From contig NW_004454156.1 of the NCBI RefSeq assembly GCF_000283155.1, positions 32,509,830-32,573,829 on the forward strand: 64,000 bases of DNA, in the 5' to 3' direction. This document shows positions 1 through 10,299 of the stretch, piece by piece. The translations under genes were made by a program, and so were the position numbers. Each line of letters opens with the position of its first letter. Positions within the stretch are counted from its first letter, which is position 1. This DNA is from Ceratotherium simum simum (taxonomy: Eukaryota; Chordata; Mammalia; Perissodactyla; Rhinocerotidae). Under the pieces are notes generated by a model. It was given only the letters and a program-made list of their open reading frames with translations. It did not search any database and was not told where the DNA came from.

Positions 1-167
1 GATTCTATTCCATTGATCTGTGTGTCTGTTTTTGTGCCAGTACCATGCTGTTTTGGTTACTATAGCTTTGTAGTATATTTTGAAATCAGGGAGTGTGATA
101 CCTCCAGCTTTGTTCTTTTTTCTCAGGATTCCTTTAGCTATTCGGGGTCTTTTGTTGTTCCATGTAG
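1..167 (-). mobile_element. L1 LINE fragment (ORF2 region), truncated by window edge
   Basis: The + strand is the reverse complement of part of a LINE-1 ORF2. It aligns base for base with 50909-51075 of this window, where a longer L1 is present, with roughly ten differences. The match stops abruptly at about 167, which would be the 5' truncation point of a minus-oriented L1. The rest lies outside the window to the left, so the poly-A tail and TSD cannot be checked. No functional coding capacity remains. Confidence 0.9.
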
Positions 168-769
168 CTTTCTTTCTTACCACTGCATGTTAACAGCAGA
201 AGGCAAAAGAGAAATGCATTCTGAAAATATTCTTAGCCTCTGCCCCAGTGAACCTCTTTTGAATATCAAAATACGACTCAGGAAAACAAACCAATAAAAC
301 TACCACACATTCCCGTGCTCTCCGTGAAAGATTCAAGAGCTGGGACAGATATCTCAGGATTACATCCAAATCGTACTGCAGGGCAGCAGCAGGTGGCAAC
401 ACGTCAGGACATGGTAGGCGACACTGCAGTCTGACTCTAAGAGGGCAAAGCTCTACCCTTGGCCCCTCGTGAGTTTGCTGCCAACTTGCTCCAAGTGTCC
501 ACCAAACACACAGCTCAGGTCAAACATTCACACGTCCCAAAGGACTTTTAATTGAAAAATCTCAGGGGACATGACATGTGTCAGATCCAAACACGCATTA
601 GATACCGTATACTGGGAATAAGAGACACTAACGTCCCCTGGGGTGATTCTGCCATCACCCGGGGAATATATTTTCTAGATTGCTTTCTCCTGTGATTGTG
701 TTTTATCTTTATCTGTGGTTGGGAACAGGTGATGGACCTCGTGAGGAGGAAAAATAAAGCTCGGAGAGT
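168..769. other. Unresolved non-coding stretch
   Basis: Apparently unique, moderately AT-rich sequence. I see no repeat consensus, no splice-flanked open frame and no RNA gene. Small open frames on either strand have no recognisable protein features. Confidence 0.4.
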
Positions 770-1246
770 TACGAATTGAATTGTGTCCCCCAAGAAAGAT
801 ACTGAAGTCCCAATCCTCAGGAACTCAGAATGTGACATTATTTGGAAATAGGGTCTTTAAAGAGGATTAAATGCAAAAGGAAGTCATTACTGTAGGTGGG
901 CCCCAATGTGATATGACTGGTGTCCTTATAAAAGGGAAATTTGGACACAGAGATACGTACAGAGGAAAGACGATGTGAAGACATACAGGGAGCAGACAGC
1001 CATATGACTGGGGTGATGCATGTGTAAGCCAAGGATCGCCAAGGATTGCCAGCAAACACCAGAAGTTAGAAGGGGCAAGGAGGGATTCTTCCTTAGAGCC
1101 GTCAAAGAGAGCATGGCCCTGCTGACACCTTGAGACAGCTTGATTTGGGACTTCTAGCCTCCAGAACTGTGAAACAATACACTTCTGTTGTTTTAAGCCA
1201 CCCAGTTTGTGGTGCTTTGTCACAGCAGCCACAGGAAACTAATACA
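770..1246 (+). mobile_element. MLT1-type MaLR LTR (ERVL-MaLR)
   Basis: Nearly complete old LTR. The opening 'gaattgtgtccccc', the middle 'tatttggaaatagggtcttt', 'atgactggtgtccttat' and the closing 'ttttaagccacccagttt' with a final 'aaactaatacag' are signatures of MLT1 MaLR LTRs in sense orientation. About 480 bp is within the usual LTR length. It looks like a solo LTR, since no internal sequence follows. The open frames inside it on the minus strand are chance. Confidence 0.85.
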
Positions 1247-2295
1247 GAGAAGGTAAGTGCCTTACCCAAGGTGATCTAGCAAAAATACACAAATGACAAT
1301 GCCCTGTGCTCTGTCAAAACTTCACACTCTAGAGACTGTGACCTGTTTTCAATAAAGACAATCTCCAAATCAGTTAACAGAATCCACACTGGCATAGGAA
1401 GGGGTGATAATATGTGGATGGATTTTTCAAAACATCATCCTCCTCCCAGGTAACAGGTGTGCACTTGAACCACATCCTGTAGCAAACTGCTTTCCAAAGC
1501 ATTAAGTATTGAAATTTCTGGATTGTAGGTAAGCAAAATTTGGATGGGGGATTTTTGAGTTTTGACCTGAGAAGATCACAATTTGACAAGCTGTCACCTC
1601 CTCCCCACATCTTTTCAGCTGTCATGTTCCATTACAAACATCGACAGACCAGACAATGAACACACAAGCCACATTAAAACAGTAAGTAATGCAGGAGCGA
1701 GAACAATGATAACCGCTTGGGCAAAGCCAAATAAGGGACAGGTTTGTCATCTGCTTAAAGAAGATGAGCTCTAAGTGCGAATGGAAAGCAATTTCTGACA
1801 CCACATGGGCCCTTTAGGGACTTGGGCCAAATTGACTCATAAAACCCCATACTTACCAACTTTGGTCCCTATGACACAGAAAGTAGAATGACAAGATTCT
1901 CTTTCACACACACCAGCCCTGGCACAAGGAGAGCCCAGCAGAGCTCCCAGCCAGATAACCCACTGCTCCACTGGAAAGAGTAAGAAGACAGTTTGAACTC
2001 ATTCTGCTGGTCTCAGTGTAAGGATCCTGCCTTAGGGCATCTCCTAACCCACTCCCCATACAAGTTCCAAAACTCATTTCACAACCAAAATCCACCCTCA
2101 GGATATTGCAGGGAAGTTGTTACTTCAACAACCAGTAGCAGCACTGAGCTTGAGGCGGCAAGAGGTCCAGATCCCCATTATCTGACACCAAGCATTTTTG
2201 GCAAACCCATAACCAATTATCTCTACAACTTTGTCTTCTCTCTGCTCCTATTAAAGGAAAAAGTGTACCCAAATAACAAACTCTGTACCCAAATT
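1247..2295. other. Unresolved non-coding stretch
   Basis: No recognisable gene or repeat. A direct repeat of 'gtacccaaat' occurs just before the SINE that begins near 2296. The 145-codon frame running over 1993-2430 crosses into that SINE and is therefore not credible as a gene. Confidence 0.4.
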
Positions 2296-2697
2296 TTGTT
2301 GTTAGTGCCATGGAGTCGATTCCGACTCCTAGTGACCCTGTGTACAGCAGAGTGGAACCCTGCCCGGTCTTTTTGCGCCATCCTCTCACCTTCGGATCTA
2401 CATCAGACGATGCTCCGCTGCGACTCATAGGGTTCACATGGCCAATTTTTTCGGAAGTGGGTGGCCAGGTTCTTCTTCCTGGTCTGTTTTAGTCTGGAAG
2501 CTGCACTGAAACCTGTCCATCATGGGTGACCCTGCCGGTATTTGAAACACCGGTGGCATAGCTCTCAGCATCACAGCAACACACAGCCACCACAGTGTGA
2601 CAACTGACAACGGGGTGGTGTGGCTCCCTGACCAGGAAGCGAACCCAGTCCTCGTCGGTGAGAGCACTGAATTTTGACCACTAGACCAGAAGGGCTG
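2296..2697 (-). mobile_element. tRNA-Glu-headed SINE with RTE-like tail
   Basis: Read on the minus strand, the element starts at about 2697 with a 'gccagccc' leader. A head follows that matches most of tRNA-Glu(CUC): A-box-like 'tggtctagtgg' (complement of 2678-2688), 'gctctcaccg', B-box-like 'ggttcgcttcc' (complement of 2635-2645) and 'ggtcaggga'. The last ~110 bp end in 'gagtcggaatcgactc' and 'aacaaca', a 3' end typical of RTE-clade (BovB-like) LINEs. About 400 bp in all. It is best read as a SINE mobilised by an RTE LINE. The exact family name is uncertain and no clean TSD is visible. Confidence 0.75.
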
Positions 2698-2720
2698 GCT
2701 GCATCAAACTTATCATCGCT

Positions 2721-2760
2721 GAAATGGTTAGTCTGCATTTGAAATGGTTAGTATGCATTT
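2721..2760. repeat. 20-bp tandem duplication (2 copies)
   Basis: The unit 'gaaatggttagtctgcattt' at 2721-2740 is repeated at 2741-2760 with one change (c to a). It lies immediately outside the tRNA-headed SINE. Confidence 0.9.
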
Positions 2761-2859
2761 GCATAAGTGAATCTGTGACTAATTTGTTTTAAACAATGTG
2801 TGTACATTAATATTATTTTTCAAAATATAACTCATTCACAGCATTAAAACAGATGGTTT

Positions 2860-3241
2860 CATAGGCTGAACTGTGTCCCCCCAAAATTTATATGTTGAAG
2901 TCCTAACCCCCCAGAACCCCAGAATGTGACTGTATTTGGAGATAGGGTCTTTAAAGAGGTGATTAAGGTTAAATGAGGTCATTATGGTGGGCCTAATCCA
3001 GTATGACAGGTGTTCTAATAAGAAGAGGAGATTAGGACATAGATCTGCAGAGGGAAGACCACGTGAAGACACAGGGAAAAGACAGCCATCTGCAAGCCAA
3101 GAAGAGAGGCCTCAGAAGAAACAACCCTGCTGCCACCTTGATCTTGGACTTCTAGCCTCTAGATCTATGAGATAATAATTTCCTACTGTTTAAGCCACGC
3201 AATGTGTGGTACTTTGTTATAGCAGCCCTAGCAAACTAACA
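2860..3241 (+). mobile_element. MLT1-type MaLR LTR, second copy
   Basis: Sense-oriented LTR with the same signatures as the copy at 770-1246: 'ctgtgtccccccaaaat', 'gtatttggagatagggtct', 'gaagacacaggg' and a closing 'ttaagccacgcaatgtgtgg'. It is shorter (about 380 bp) and probably a different MLT1 subfamily. It lies 1.6 kb from the first copy in the same orientation. The sequence between is SINE and unique DNA, so I do not read the pair as one provirus. Confidence 0.85.
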
Positions 3242-3539
3242 GAGATGGAGTTCCATAATTTTAATTTGTTTTTCTTTAATCGCATAGCTAATGGTCTTTT
3301 TAAAAAAAGAAATCACAAGATACACTAAGTCAGGGACTTTTTGGCATTTCCTTATAAATCTTGGAATTACCAAAGCAGGAAACAGAAGGTATCACTAATG
3401 TGACTGTGTCAATGGGCAAATGGGTGTCCTAAGAGTGAAAGTGTTGGCTGGTGGTGGGTATAAGGAGGCACACCCAGCAGAATAAAAGGGTTTTAGAGAA
3501 GAGACTTGTAGTCTATTTGATGTAACTTCAAGATCTTCA
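3242..3539. other. Unresolved non-coding stretch
   Basis: AT-rich, no gene or repeat recognised. Confidence 0.4.
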
Positions 3540-4010
3540 AGTTAATCTTCCTACGGGACACTGTGGTGTTTTCTGTTTGCCCAGCTTCTCTTCGGGCAGC
3601 ACCTCGTGCCCAGTCTCCAAGCAATCCAAATAGGACTGATCCCTACTCCCCCGACCAGCTCCAGGGAGGTGATTTCCGCCCTTCTAACCACTTCATGACC
3701 AGGACTTTTATCAGATCTACTGAGAAAAAGATGCTCTCCTTCAGCTGCGATGGTGAGATGGGCAGGATATAAGCCTGGGGCTCCTGAGGACCATCTTAGC
3801 CATCCCATGAGGACACTCTGCCTGAGAATGATGCCGACAGAGAAAAGCAGACAAGAGACGAGCAATGACTTCACGACATTTGAGGACCCCATCCAGCACT
3901 GCCTGACGTTTCCCTCTATTTTTCAGTTCCTGAGCAGATAAAGTCTAATCGTTTTTGGCTTAACATCAGTGTGAATCGGGTTCCTATCATTTACGTCTGA
4001 GGCAGTTCTC
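3540..4010 (+). repeat. Degenerate interspersed repeat, family unresolved
   Basis: The order 'gatgccgacagagaaaagcag', then 'cagttcctgagcagataaa', then 'gtgaatcgggttcctatca' resembles the 3' ends of old mammalian retroelements ('..cagttatgtgagccaataaa..gagttgggttt..'). It is too diverged to assign to an L1M or LTR family by eye. The 113-codon minus-strand frame here has no supporting features. Confidence 0.35.
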
Positions 4011-4720
4011 ACTGGGCCCCTGAGGCACTCTGGTATACAAGACTACATGTCTAGCTCCATATCTAAAAGTTTCATCCAAATTTAAATTATGTTTACATTT
4101 TACTGAAACCCCAAATAATTTCAAGGGTGCTTAATCAAAAGTGCAATGTATGAGCTTAGGAGACAATGATGTCTCTGAAATTCTATTAAAAAAATGATTT
4201 AAGAGGTATAAGGGTCTGTGGCAGAAAACAACCCAAGAATTGCCCACTCCAAACTTCAGTATCTCAGGGGGAAGTGTAGTACAATGATCCTTTTTTGAAT
4301 TCTGAAATTTGAACAACTTGTAGCAGCTTGCCTAATTTTAGGCTGACATCTAAAGTTTTCATCATAAACCAAGTCATTTCTAAGGACAGAATTTCTAGCA
4401 TATTGTAAACATTAACATTTTAAAATAAAACTTGCACATCACATTTTTAAACAGAATCTAACAATCTGATACCCATCATTCATTTTAAAAATTCAAGAGC
4501 AAGTTATTTTTTAAGATTTGAAAATTTTACATCATTCCTTAGCATGAGAAAGGGGCTCAGATGCCGTTTCTAGCACAAAGTTTAAACAAGAAAGAGAGCA
4601 GGAGTGCCTTGATTAGAAGAACGTTCCCAAACACCAACTTAAAATAGTTCCTTTGTTTAGTGTCCCTTGAGGTTTTTATACTCAGAGCAACACAGCAGAG
4701 TACGATTAGTGTGGGGTAAG
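4011..4720. other. Unresolved AT-rich stretch
   Basis: No gene, RNA or repeat family recognised. Many short poly-A and poly-T runs. Confidence 0.4.
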
Positions 4721-4730
4721 AGATAGGCTT

Positions 4731-4925
4731 TTTTTTTTTTTTTTTTTTTGCTGAGGAAGATTCGCCCTGAGCTAACATCTGTGCCAATCTTCCTCTATTT
4801 TGTATGTGCGCAGCCACAGCACAGCCTCTAACAGACGAGTGGGGTAGGTCTGCACCCTGGAACTGAACCCAGGCCACAGAAGCCAAGCACACCAAACTTA
4901 ACCACTAGGCCACAAGAGCTGGCCA
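4731..4925 (-). mobile_element. ERE SINE (perissodactyl tRNA-derived SINE)
   Basis: The oligo-T run at 4731-4750 is the A tail on the minus strand. Then come 'gctgaggaagattcgccctg', 'agctaacatctgtgccaat' and the tRNA-like head ending 'ttaaccactaggcc' and 'gctggcc'. The flanking 'agatagg' and 'agatatg' form an imperfect target-site duplication. It is diverged from the near-consensus copies elsewhere in the window, so this is an older insertion. Confidence 0.92.
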
Positions 4926-5189
4926 GATATGTCTTTTTAAAATGGGGAAGGATGACTGTGAAAAGGGAAGTGAAAGGAAGAACCCTGGACCTGGCAGGGG
5001 TGGTCTCAGTCCAATCAATTTCAGGGTCCATATGTGAGGTTGAAAACCTGGAAATTGATTCCCTTAAAATTATCCGCACCTGCATACTCCATGGACCCAC
5101 TTCATGTAACCCCAGGGGTATGTATATTCCAGTGTCAAAACACCTGGGGGTAGCAGGTAATGAGACAGAGATTAAGAGGAAATATTCTG

Positions 5190-5405
5190 GAGACAGAACT
5201 GGGTTCCACTCTCTGGCTTTATCACTTGGGCAAATACCCACCTCTCTGAACCTCAGTTTCCTCACCTGTATAAAGAAACTGAGCAGCTCAGAGGGTTGTA
5301 GTGAGGATCAACAGGCATCATGCACACACGTAAAGCACATCGCATAGGCACATAAGAAGCATTCCATAAACGGCAGCTGTAACTGTTACCACCATTATTA
5401 CTGTT
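5190..5405 (+). mobile_element. MIR SINE
   Basis: Sense MIR: 'gggttccactctctggcttt', 'cacttgggcaaat', 'ctctgaacctcagtttcctc', then 'agggttgtagtgaggat' and a tail with 'cataagaagcattccataaa'. This is the core order of the MIR consensus, with about 25-30% apparent divergence. Confidence 0.85.
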
Positions 5406-5764
5406 AGCATTATTTTAAATAGTGTTAATCACAACTTGCTAAGAAAGAGTCCTTTCCTGTACCACTCACTGGCTATCATCTCCCTCACCTGTCAGAGCCC
5501 AAATTCCCAACGAAAGGAGCAAGGTAGACAGAAGGCTCCTGAAAAATGGCCTCAGGTGATAAGTGGACAAGTGTTTGCCTCTCTCTTCAGGGCCTCTGCA
5601 CACTTTCTGAGACCTCTGGACAGGCCTGAAAAGAGGAAGCCTGTGGCCCCCTCCTCATCCCCAGGAAATGTTTCTTTTCTTACTTTACCAAGCACAACTA
5701 CCATATGGGGTGAAGAGCAAGTAACGGGGAAGAAAGGGGAGAACAAGTACAGAAGCTCTAAACA
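5406..5764. other. Unresolved non-coding stretch
   Basis: Part of a 184-codon open frame (5436-5990) that I do not accept as a gene: no family resemblance, no promoter, and its end overlaps a MIR fragment. Confidence 0.35.
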
Positions 5765-5870
5765 ATCACAACAGCTAATACTTAATGAGTGCTTTCTGTG
5801 TACCCACCCTGTCCCAAGCATTACGCACACATTCACAGATTCAATGAGCTCAAAAGTGCTGTTTCAACAG
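5765..5870 (-). mobile_element. MIR fragment
   Basis: 'taatacttaatgagtgctttctgtgt' with 'cccaagcattacgcacacattcacag' matches the reverse complement of the MIR 3' half ('..gagcgcttactatgtgccaggcactgtgc..'). Confidence 0.65.
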
Positions 5871-6797
5871 GAGTTATGGACAAATCCAAGCAGAAGAACA
5901 AGGAAAATGTCCAAGAGTAAGATCCAGAGAAAGCGCCCCTGGCTGTGCATGAAGTCAGACCACTGGTGGAAAAGCAGCAAGGCTTCATGAACCATGCAGC
6001 CAATGCCCACGCCAAGTACAAGTTCATAAAGTGTTGCCAGTGCCTGGATCACACCGAGCCTCTGAAAAGCCCAGGGCTCACCCGTCACTCCTCTGTGATT
6101 CACTAAGCAATCCTGTCCATGCAGCACCAATGCCTAGCTTACAAGGGCAGTGTAATCAAAACCCAAGTGGACCTCACAAATACTAGAGGCAATAATAAAT
6201 GTTCCAACGTAAACACGCAGCTATCCGGAGAAGAGTCTTTGGGCAGTGGGGCCGGAGCTTCTGCACAAATTCATCCAGTCCTCCCTAGCCACTCCCCACC
6301 ACTGTCAGACAATTTCTCAATTATAATTGCCATTCTGCAGCTGGGTCTCTAAAGAATGTGGGATGGTATTAAGCCTGGAAACTATGGTCAAAGGCTCCAC
6401 CAGCATGTAGGGGCCAACAGCGGAGCCACAAAGAATCCAACGTTTGAGGGGAAGGCCTGCCGTGACTTGAAGGAAAGGAGCGCTTTGGATTCTCTGACGA
6501 CGACTCCCAAGGACTGATCTTCTCCAGCAGGGTTTATAAAGCCTAAGAGGAGAAGAAAGAGGAGGCTGAAGACCTGAGAAAATGGAAAAAGCAGAGAGAA
6601 ACAGAGGGTTAAGGCAGCAAACAGAAGAGGGGTGGGGGGGGAGGTAGGGGTGGTGGCGATTACACAGACAGAGAGAAGGGGAAGTGATCAAAGGTGCAAA
6701 GGGTCTTCGAGCCCCCCCCACCCTGCCCCACCACACACACAGACACTCCAATATTCAGCCTTGAAGGCTTGTGTGAAGACACTGCTCGGTCTGGAAG
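5871..6797. other. Unresolved non-coding stretch before the VNTR
   Basis: No repeat recognised. A lysine-rich reading from about 5878 ('MDKSKQKNKENVQE', then a stop) could be coincidence or a scrap of a retro-copied transcript. It has no poly-A tail or TSD that I can see. G- and C-rich runs appear from 6630 as the VNTR is approached. Confidence 0.3.
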
Positions 6798-7613
6798 ATG
6801 GCAAGAGCCCCTCTTCCACCTCCTCCACCACCTCCACCACTTCCGTCTCCGCCACCGCCACCACCTCCACCACTTCCGTCTCCGCCACTGCCACCGCCTC
6901 CACCACTTCCGTCTCCGCCACCGCCACCTCCTCCACTTCTGTGTACACTACTATCACCACCTCCACCACTTCTGTCTCCACCACCTCCACCACTCCCGTC
7001 TCCACCACCACCACCACCACCACCACCTCCACTTCCGTCTCCACCACCGCCACCACCACCACTACCTCCACTTCCATCTCCGCCACCGCCACCACCACCT
7101 CCACTTCCGTGTACACTACTATCACCACCTCCACCACTTCCGTCTCCACCACCTCCACCACTTCCGTCTCCACCACCACCACCACCTCCACTTCCGTCTC
7201 CACCACCTCCACCACTTCCGTCTCCACCGCCACCACCACCTCCACTTCCATCTCGGCCACCGCCACCGCCTCCACCACTTCCGTCTCCATCACCTCCACC
7301 ACCTCCACCACTTCCGTCTCCGCCACCGCCACCGCCTCCACCACTTCTGTGTACACTACTATCACCACCTCCACCACTTCCGTCTCCACCACCTCCACCA
7401 CTTCCGTCTCCACCACCACCACCACCTCCACTTCTGTCTCCACCACCACCACCACCTCCACCACTTCCGTCTCCACCACCGCCACTACCTCCACCACCAC
7501 CACCACCGTCTCCACCACTGCCACCACCTCCACCACTTCCCTCTCCGCCACTGCCACCACCACCACCACCATCACCATCTCCCCCTCCACCTCCACCTCC
7601 ACTACCACATTCC
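6798..7613. repeat. ~0.8-kb trinucleotide-based VNTR (CCA/TCC-rich minisatellite)
   Basis: Array of units such as 'ttccgtctccgccaccgcca' plus 'ccacctccaccac', spaced 24, 30 or 33 bp apart, always a multiple of three. A variant unit containing 'gtgtacactactatcacc' recurs at 6941, 7109 and 7349 (spacings 168 and 240 bp), showing higher-order duplication. Because units keep phase and contain almost no stop triplets, all three + frames and one - frame stay open: Ser/Thr/Val-rich, His-rich, Pro-rich, and Glu/Val-rich on the minus strand. I see no splice or promoter evidence that any is translated. Confidence 0.93.
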
Positions 7614-8999
7614 TTGAAGGCATCAGTGTGCCCCAGGGAAGGCCCATCAGCACTCTGGTCATTGGCTAGGGGGCATGCATTCTTTAGATTTGAGAATACC
7701 TTGGGACACTAATTCACATCCCCCCATGTGCCCCTGCAGCACAGTGTAATAATCAAGGTTCAGCAAGAAAAGGATACGTTATGCCTGGACAGCAAATTCA
7801 ATGAAATCCAAAATCGCTGCCACCACCACCACCACCACCACATATTGGGTAGACAGCATATTCCAGGCATACAGCAAAACACTGAGCACTCTCCAGAGCC
7901 ATAAGATGCTGTCTTTACTGAAAGGCTCCCACTCTCTGGCAACACAGCCAGCTTAAAGAACTGGGAATATGGTACAGAAAGGGCAGCAGCAGAAGCCAGT
8001 GCAAGGTACACATGCGGTTCAGCGCCCAGTATCAGGAAAAGCTTGGAGGAAGGACTGTCTGAGCGGGGTACTGAAGGAGAAACAGAAGTGTCCCAGGCAG
8101 ATAAAGAGGGAAAGAGCTTATCAGGCAGAAGGAGAGGCATGTGCTCAGCTTGGCAAGTAAGGAAGAAAAATAATGAGTTAGGGACTGGTGACGCACGAAA
8201 TGGGGAGTGAGAGAAGACGAGGCTGCACAGAAAGGCAGGGGCCAGTTCCTAACTAGCTTTGTGTGTCCTGATAAGAAGGCTGGATGTTTTCCTACGACTG
8301 ATAGTGAGCCGGTGGGGGTCACTACACAGACTATTCCAGAAAAGCCCTTGTTCTTTAAAGATTAAAAATAAAGACTCTCTATCAGGGATTGGACTATTCT
8401 ATTTGAAAAATTTTGTTATCCAGAATGGCTTACTCCACAATTCTGAAAAGTGGGTACTGTAATCTCTCAGTACGGCCCTCCTCAGGCAGAGAAACACCAC
8501 CAGTCACGGGCAGCACAGCACGGGCTTCACTTTTAAGGTGAATCGGGAGCCCAGATGTCAGGGCTCCAATCATTGTGCTCTCAGCTCTCCACAGCTGCTT
8601 TAGGAACCACTCATGAGGAAAAGAAGAATTTTCTCTATTACGTCCCTTACTGGGTGTCATCCAAGGCAAGCAAAAAGGTTGTTCTATAACCCTGGACTCA
8701 TCTGGACAAACCCCCAGTAAGAGAGGCTCCGGAGAAGGTATTTCCACCCAAGGCCTGCCCCCATGCCCAGGCAAGCCAAGGGAGAAAGTGCTATTTTAAG
8801 AACTACTGCTAGTGTCACAAGTGGACTTTATTCCAATGAGGCCACTTTCCAGTGGGCAATGAAAACCACCTCAGACTCCAATACCAGTGAATGGGACTGG
8901 AGAAAAATTCAGAAGCTTCCCTTGGCTTCTGCCCTACTGTAACAGTTCTAGCCCAGCAGCCTTTAGACCTTCATATAGGAACTAGTGCAAAAGCCTGTT
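7614..8999. other. Unresolved non-coding stretch
   Basis: No gene or clear repeat apart from a short (CCA)n at 7818-7842. Several frames of 60-126 codons lack family resemblance. Confidence 0.35.
7818..7842. repeat. (CCA)n microsatellite
   Basis: About eight CCA triplets, 200 bp downstream of the large CCA-rich VNTR, perhaps a separate expansion of the same triplet. Confidence 0.9.
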
Positions 9000-9670
9000 C
9001 GATGACCTCCCAACTTCCATCTCTTGCCACTCCAATCTGACCCCAATACTCTTACTGGGTTCACCTTCCTAAAACAGAGCTTATAACACACCATCCTCTT
9101 GATCAAAAGTCATCCTGCCTTCCAAAAGCCCACAGCCCCAAGCTAGCTTGCCCACTTCATCTCCAACTCCTTGTGAACAGAAAGTCGAGCCGACTTATTC
9201 CACAACCCAAAAATACATATCTGTGCATTTGTCCACTTAACCTGGCCCCTCTACCTCCCTCTAATTTTTCCATTCAGATTTTAATTATCCTACATCCAAA
9301 GACCCAACTCAAATCCTATCTCCATATCCTACGTACAAAGACCCAACTCAAATCCTATCTCCATATCCTACGTACAAAGACCCAACTCAAATCCTATCTC
9401 CACTGAGTTGAAGCAGGTACCGTAAGCTCCCACCTCTGATTCCCCATCAATTTTCGGATTCAATAACCCACAATCATTAATTGCACTGTCACATCATTTC
9501 TATTGCTCTGAACTGTTTGTTTGAATCTTCTATTGTTGCTTAACTTATCACACATTTTTTTCCAATCTCTCCAACTATGTGCCTTGAGGGCAAGAACAGA
9601 AGGCTTTCAATTTAATTTAATAAATGTTTCCCAAAGGATTCCTAAGTGCTAGGAGCTTAGCAGGATGCTC
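9000..9670 (+). mobile_element. L2 LINE fragment (3' part), with internal tandem expansion
   Basis: Sense L2-like order: 'caaaagtcatcctgccttcc' and 'cccacagccccaagc', then a pyrimidine-rich stretch and finally 'gccttgagggcaagaacag' with 'aataaatgtttcccaaagg', comparable to the L2 3' UTR. The middle has been expanded as a 39-bp tandem (separate entry). Confidence 0.55.
9288..9404. repeat. 39-bp tandem repeat, 3 copies
   Basis: Units start at 9288, 9327 and 9366 with 'tcctac', followed by 'aaagacccaactcaaatcc' and 'tatctccata'. The first unit has 'atcc' where the others have 'gtac'; the last diverges only in its final bases. Being a multiple of 3, it creates a repeated peptide-like reading frame that I regard as spurious. 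Confidence 0.95.
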
Positions 9671-9839
9671 CCATAGATACAAGGATGGGCGTAACCTAAG
9701 CAGCTGACACATAAGTGAGGGAATGAGGAAAGTTACATATAGATATTGACAATGCCAAGCAGAAGATAACAAGCACAGCCTTTGGGGTTTTGGGGGTAAT
9801 TCCTCCTCTTACCATAGCCTTCCTTCTCCTATTCACTAA
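9671..9839. other. Short unresolved stretch
   Basis: Spacer between two L2 fragments; nothing recognised. Confidence 0.4.
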
Positions 9840-10062
9840 GACCCAGATCCAATATTCTCCTCTTTGACTCCCTCAAGCATAATGGTACCAAGACACTGTG
9901 CCCACTGCCTTTCGTTGGTGCCTTTATTAGCCTGTATCCCTAACCAAGATAAGGCTACTAGATGGATGCAGGTGCTCTCACCTCTGGGTCCTGATGTCAA
10001 GCCAGGAATTGCACATAGTAGCACATAGTAGCCTAGTGAATGTTGGCTGAATGGGTGAAGGT
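9840..10062 (+). mobile_element. L2 LINE 3' end
   Basis: Sense L2 tail: 'cactgcctttcgttggtgcc', then 'gcacatagtagcctagtgaa' and 'tgttggctgaatgggtgaa', equivalent to the L2 end '..cacatagtaggcgctcaataaatgttggttgaatgaa'. A 10-bp motif 'gcacatagta' is duplicated in tandem at about 10012-10031. Confidence 0.75.
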
Positions 10063-10132
10063 AACGCTATCAAAGAGACAGAGAATGCATAGAGTCTATA
10101 GGGAGGAAGGAGAGATTTCAACCAGACAAGAT

Positions 10133-10229
10133 AGGAGAGAGGATGAGGAGTTTAATCCAGCAAAAGGAGCCTCAGTAACAAGCCCAAATGAAAAAACAAG
10201 GGGCATTTTTAGGCAACAGCCAATGGGCT
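10133..10229 (+). repeat. 97-bp perfect direct repeat, copy 1
   Basis: Identical at every base to 11547-11643, same orientation, offset 1414 bp. It begins 'aggagagaggatgaggag' and ends 'caacagccaatgggct'. It does not look like a known transposable element and has no poly-A or inverted termini. Flanks diverge immediately on both sides. Confidence 0.97.
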
Positions 10230-10299
10230 AGCACTAGAGAAGACCTGCAGAAGAGTCAAAGGACACACAGCGAGTGTAGATAGGTGGGGAAGCCGGGGG

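Noticed and set aside
1993..2430. 145-codon + strand ORF
   Set aside because: Half lies in the antisense tRNA-headed SINE.
2628..2697. Functional tRNA-Glu gene on the minus strand
   Set aside because: Similarity is strong, but stem mismatches exist, no oligo-T terminator follows, and the sequence continues into a SINE body and RTE-like tail.
770..3241. A single MaLR provirus bounded by the two MLT1 LTRs
   Set aside because: The intervening sequence is unique DNA plus a SINE, with no MaLR internal sequence recognised, and the LTRs differ in length and subfamily style.
4557..4895. 112-codon minus-strand ORF with a poly-Lys run
   Set aside because: It is a read-through of an antisense ERE; the Lys run is the SINE A tail.
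5436..5990. 184-codon + strand ORF
   Set aside because: Overlaps a MIR fragment and has no family resemblance.
6632..7669. 345-codon Ser/Thr-rich ORF and its overlapping Pro-rich, His-rich and Glu/Val-rich frames
   Set aside because: All follow from the triplet-phased VNTR. Several frames on both strands are equally open and no splice or promoter evidence singles one out.
9288..9404. CRISPR-like array
   Set aside because: Units are contiguous with no unique spacers, in a mammalian genome; it is a simple tandem.
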